Notes under the pieces: generated by a model
The model's input: the letters and a program-made list of their open reading frames with translations, nothing else
What the model was told of the DNA's origin: nothing
Database searches by the model: none
Translations under genes and position numbers: made by a program
Shown: positions 62,123 through 64,000 of the stretch, in pieces
How the letters are laid out: every line of letters begins with the position of its first letter
How positions within the stretch are numbered: the first letter of the stretch is position 1
NCBI RefSeq assembly: GCF_902703175.1
Contig: NZ_CACRYJ010000017.1
Coordinates: 240,351 to 304,350, forward strand
DNA length: 64,000 nucleotides
Source: Occultella aeris
GTDB taxonomy: Bacteria; Actinomycetota; Actinomycetes; Actinomycetales; Beutenbergiaceae
Direction of reading: 5' to 3'

Positions 62123-63084
62123 TGACCAGCACCGCATCCGCCCCGGCGCGCGCAGCGACGCAGCCACGCCGGCGAACCTCCTGGATACCGCGGACCAGGC
62201 GACAGAAGCACAACCTCAAGTGGGGACTGATCTTCACCTCCCCTGCGATCGTCGGGCTCCTCGTCTTCACCCTCGCGCCGGTGATCACCTCACTGGTCAA
62301 CAGCCTGACGAACGTCTCGTTGATCGGCGGCACCTCACGGTTCGTCGGTTTCGAGAACTACCGGCAGCTACTCTCGGACTCCAGCTGGTGGATGTCGCTG
62401 TCGAACACCGCGATCCTTGCGATCGCCTCCGTCCCGCTCGGCCTGCTCGTGGCACTCGGGCTTGCCCTGATGCTGAACATGCGGGTGCGCGGACTGTCGA
62501 TCTACCGCGTCATCTTCTTCCTGCCCTCGATCGTGCCCATCGTGGCCGCGGCCGTCGTGTGGTCCTACGTGCTCAACCCCCAGTACGGCGTCCTCAACAA
62601 CCTCCTTGACACCGTCGGGATCCAAGGACCCGGGTGGCTCAGCGACCCGGCCTGGTCCAAGCCCGCGCTGATCCTGTTCGGGCTGTGGGGCGTCGGCAAC
62701 CTCATGATCATCCTGCTGGCCGGCCTGCAGGGAGTGCCGGTCGAGCTCAAGGAGCAGGCCATGATCGACGGCGCCGGTCCGTGGGCACGATTCCGGAACG
62801 TCACGGTGCCCTTCATCAGCCCGCACCTGCTGTTCGGCCTGGTCACAGGGCTGATCGCCGGGTTCCAGTACTTCACGCCCGCATTCGTCCTCACCGGCGC
62901 GAACGGGGACCCGGCCGGCTCGACTCTGGTCTCCGGCGTCTACCTGTACAGCACGGCGTTCTACAACTTCGAACTCGGGTATGCGAGTGCGATCGGCTGG
63001 GTGCTGTTCCTCATCATCGCGGTGGTGTCGGTGCTGACGTTCCGCCTGGTCGGACGACGGGTCTACTACGGAGGTGCGGCATGA
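62119..63084 (+). CDS. Sugar ABC transporter permease, MalF type
   Basis: A 321-residue permease. The first span is LIFTSPAIVGLLVFTLAPV and the EAA loop EQAMIDGAGPWARF, with Gln in place of the usual first Ala. Two ATG codons in tandem overlap the binding-protein stop. It is coupled by ATGA to the next permease. Confidence 0.95.
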   Translation: MMTSTASAPARAATQPRRRTSWIPRTRRQKHNLKWGLIFTSPAIVGLLVFTLAPVITSLVNSLTNVSLIGGTSRFVGFENYRQLLSDSSWWMSLSNTAILAIASVPLGLLVALGLALMLNMRVRGLSIYRVIFFLPSIVPIVAAAVVWSYVLNPQYGVLNNLLDTVGIQGPGWLSDPAWSKPALILFGLWGVGNLMIILLAGLQGVPVELKEQAMIDGAGPWARFRNVTVPFISPHLLFGLVTGLIAGFQYFTPAFVLTGANGDPAGSTLVSGVYLYSTAFYNFELGYASAIGWVLFLIIAVVSVLTFRLVGRRVYYGGAA

Positions 63085-63992
63085 GCACGGCCACCACGAC
63101 GACGAGCAGCACGACGACGGCCACCCCGACGACGGCCACCAGGGCCCCCAACCGAGGGCCGGTCTGGCCCCGGGTGGCAGCCGCCATCGGCAAGCATGCG
63201 CTGCTGATCGTGGTCAGCATCGTGTTCCTGATGCCGCTCTTCTGGATGGTGAGCGGCGCGCTGAAGACGACCGCCGATATCGGTCAGTTCCCGATCGTGT
63301 GGTTCCCCGACGTCATCACCACGGGCAACTTCACCTACGGGCTCAGTGCGTTCCCGTTCGTGCGGTACCTGGTCAACACACTGCTGATCTGCATCCCCTC
63401 GATGGTCGGCGCGGCCCTGTCGAGCGCGCTCGTGGGCTACGGGCTATCGCGCATCGACTGGCCGCTGCGCAACGTGCTGTTCGGAACCATCATCGCAACG
63501 ATGATGATCCCGTTCTACGTGACGATGGTGCCGTTGTTCACCGCCTACCGGGCCATCGGTTGGACCGACACCTACCTGCCGCTGATCGTGCCGCACTTCT
63601 TCGGGGTGCCCTTCTTCATCTTCCTGATGCGGCAGTTCTTCCTCGGCATCCCGCTGACGCTCTCGGACGCTGCGCGCGTGGACGGCGCCGGCGAGCTGCG
63701 GATCTTCTTCCAGATCATCCTGCCGCTGTGCAAGCCGGCCCTCGCGGCGGTGGCACTGTTCCAGTTCCTCGCCTCCTGGAGCGACCTGCTCGGACCGCTG
63801 CTGTACCTCAGCGACAGCACCAGTTACACGCTCTCGCTCGGGCTGACGTTCTTCCAGGGAGCGGAGGGTGACACCGCACTCGGACCGCTGATGGCCGTGA
63901 GCACCCTGATCCTGCTCCCGGTGATCGTGCTGTTCTTCTTCGCACAGCGCACCTTCATCCAGGGCATCACCATGAGCGGCATCAAGGAGTAG
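63081..63992 (+). CDS. Sugar ABC transporter permease, MalG type
   Basis: A 303-residue permease with an odd Thr/Ser-rich N-terminus (MSTATTTTSSTTTATPTTAT) made by ACG/ACC repeats, then span HALLIVVSIVFLMPLFWM and EAA loop SDAARVDGAGELRIFF. The C-terminus QRTFIQGITMSGIKE is complete. It ends 8 bp before the window edge; any ATPase or enzyme partner would lie beyond it. Confidence 0.94.
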   Translation: MSTATTTTSSTTTATPTTATRAPNRGPVWPRVAAAIGKHALLIVVSIVFLMPLFWMVSGALKTTADIGQFPIVWFPDVITTGNFTYGLSAFPFVRYLVNTLLICIPSMVGAALSSALVGYGLSRIDWPLRNVLFGTIIATMMIPFYVTMVPLFTAYRAIGWTDTYLPLIVPHFFGVPFFIFLMRQFFLGIPLTLSDAARVDGAGELRIFFQIILPLCKPALAAVALFQFLASWSDLLGPLLYLSDSTSYTLSLGLTFFQGAEGDTALGPLMAVSTLILLPVIVLFFFAQRTFIQGITMSGIKE

Positions 63993-64000
63993 CACCACCC

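Noticed and set aside
1..64000. CRISPR arrays, tRNA/rRNA genes, insertion sequences and attachment sites.
   Set aside because: No regular spacer repeats, no T-loop-like motifs with stems, no transposase or integrase frames were found by eye.

Overview
The window is high-GC DNA with dense, often overlapping genes (many ATGA or GTGA start/stop overlaps), leaderless-looking starts and sugar transporters that lack their own ATPase. This points to an Actinomycetota chromosome, probably order Micrococcales; the genus cannot be fixed from the sequence alone. No rRNA, tRNA, phage, insertion sequence or CRISPR array was recognised.

Layout. 1-4280: GntR-controlled operon with a GH39-type beta-xylosidase-like enzyme, an aldo/keto reductase and a sugar ABC permease cut by the window edge; two copies of a 19-bp operator sit over divergent promoters. 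4295-11098: a catabolic block (amidohydrolase, quinone-oxidoreductase-like MDR protein, IclR regulator, class III CoA-transferase, citryl-CoA-lyase-like protein, LigB and LigA subunits of an extradiol dioxygenase) tied together by a shared CGGACA-N2-TGTCCG palindrome. 11167-18238: ankyrin lipoprotein, then a LacI-controlled ThuA/ThuB-type operon (binding protein, two permeases, ThuA, Gfo/Idh/MocA) with matching palindromes before the transporter and over the lacI start. 18339-26133: housekeeping and stress genes (ZIP transporter, ABC exporter with divergent TetR, NUDIX, GNAT plus TetR, nucleotidyltransferase, Suppressor-of-fused domain protein, YrhK-like membrane protein). 26140-30522: glutamate decarboxylase and a MarR-MFS-APH operon. 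30558-32686: an ECF42-type sigma factor with two DGPF (YCII) proteins and a matching promoter. 32728-43725: DUF1206 protein, methyltransferase, FadR-type regulator, sugar ABC operon with a mannonate-dehydratase-family enzyme, and a 1001-residue secreted beta-helix protein. 43856-46092: arsenate-reductase/ArsR-ArsC genes without an efflux pump, next to a broken PhoD phosphatase. 46113-52664: ABC operon with an IclR regulator and a large FAD-dependent oxidoreductase. 52723-56882: TetR-MMPL exporter and DUF899 protein. 56887-59436: complete class I cytochrome P450 system. 59607-63992: AraC regulator and a fifth sugar ABC operon.

How it works together. Five carbohydrate importer gene sets, each next to its own regulator (GntR, LacI, FadR-type, IclR, AraC) and mostly next to intracellular enzymes, describe an organism specialised in plant-derived sugars, uronates and aromatics. 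None encodes an ATP-binding subunit, so they are inferred to share an ATPase encoded elsewhere (MsiK-type, as known in actinobacteria). The most unusual unit is the IclR/LigAB/citryl-CoA-lyase-like block at 4.3-11.1 kb, which does not match a textbook ring-cleavage pathway.
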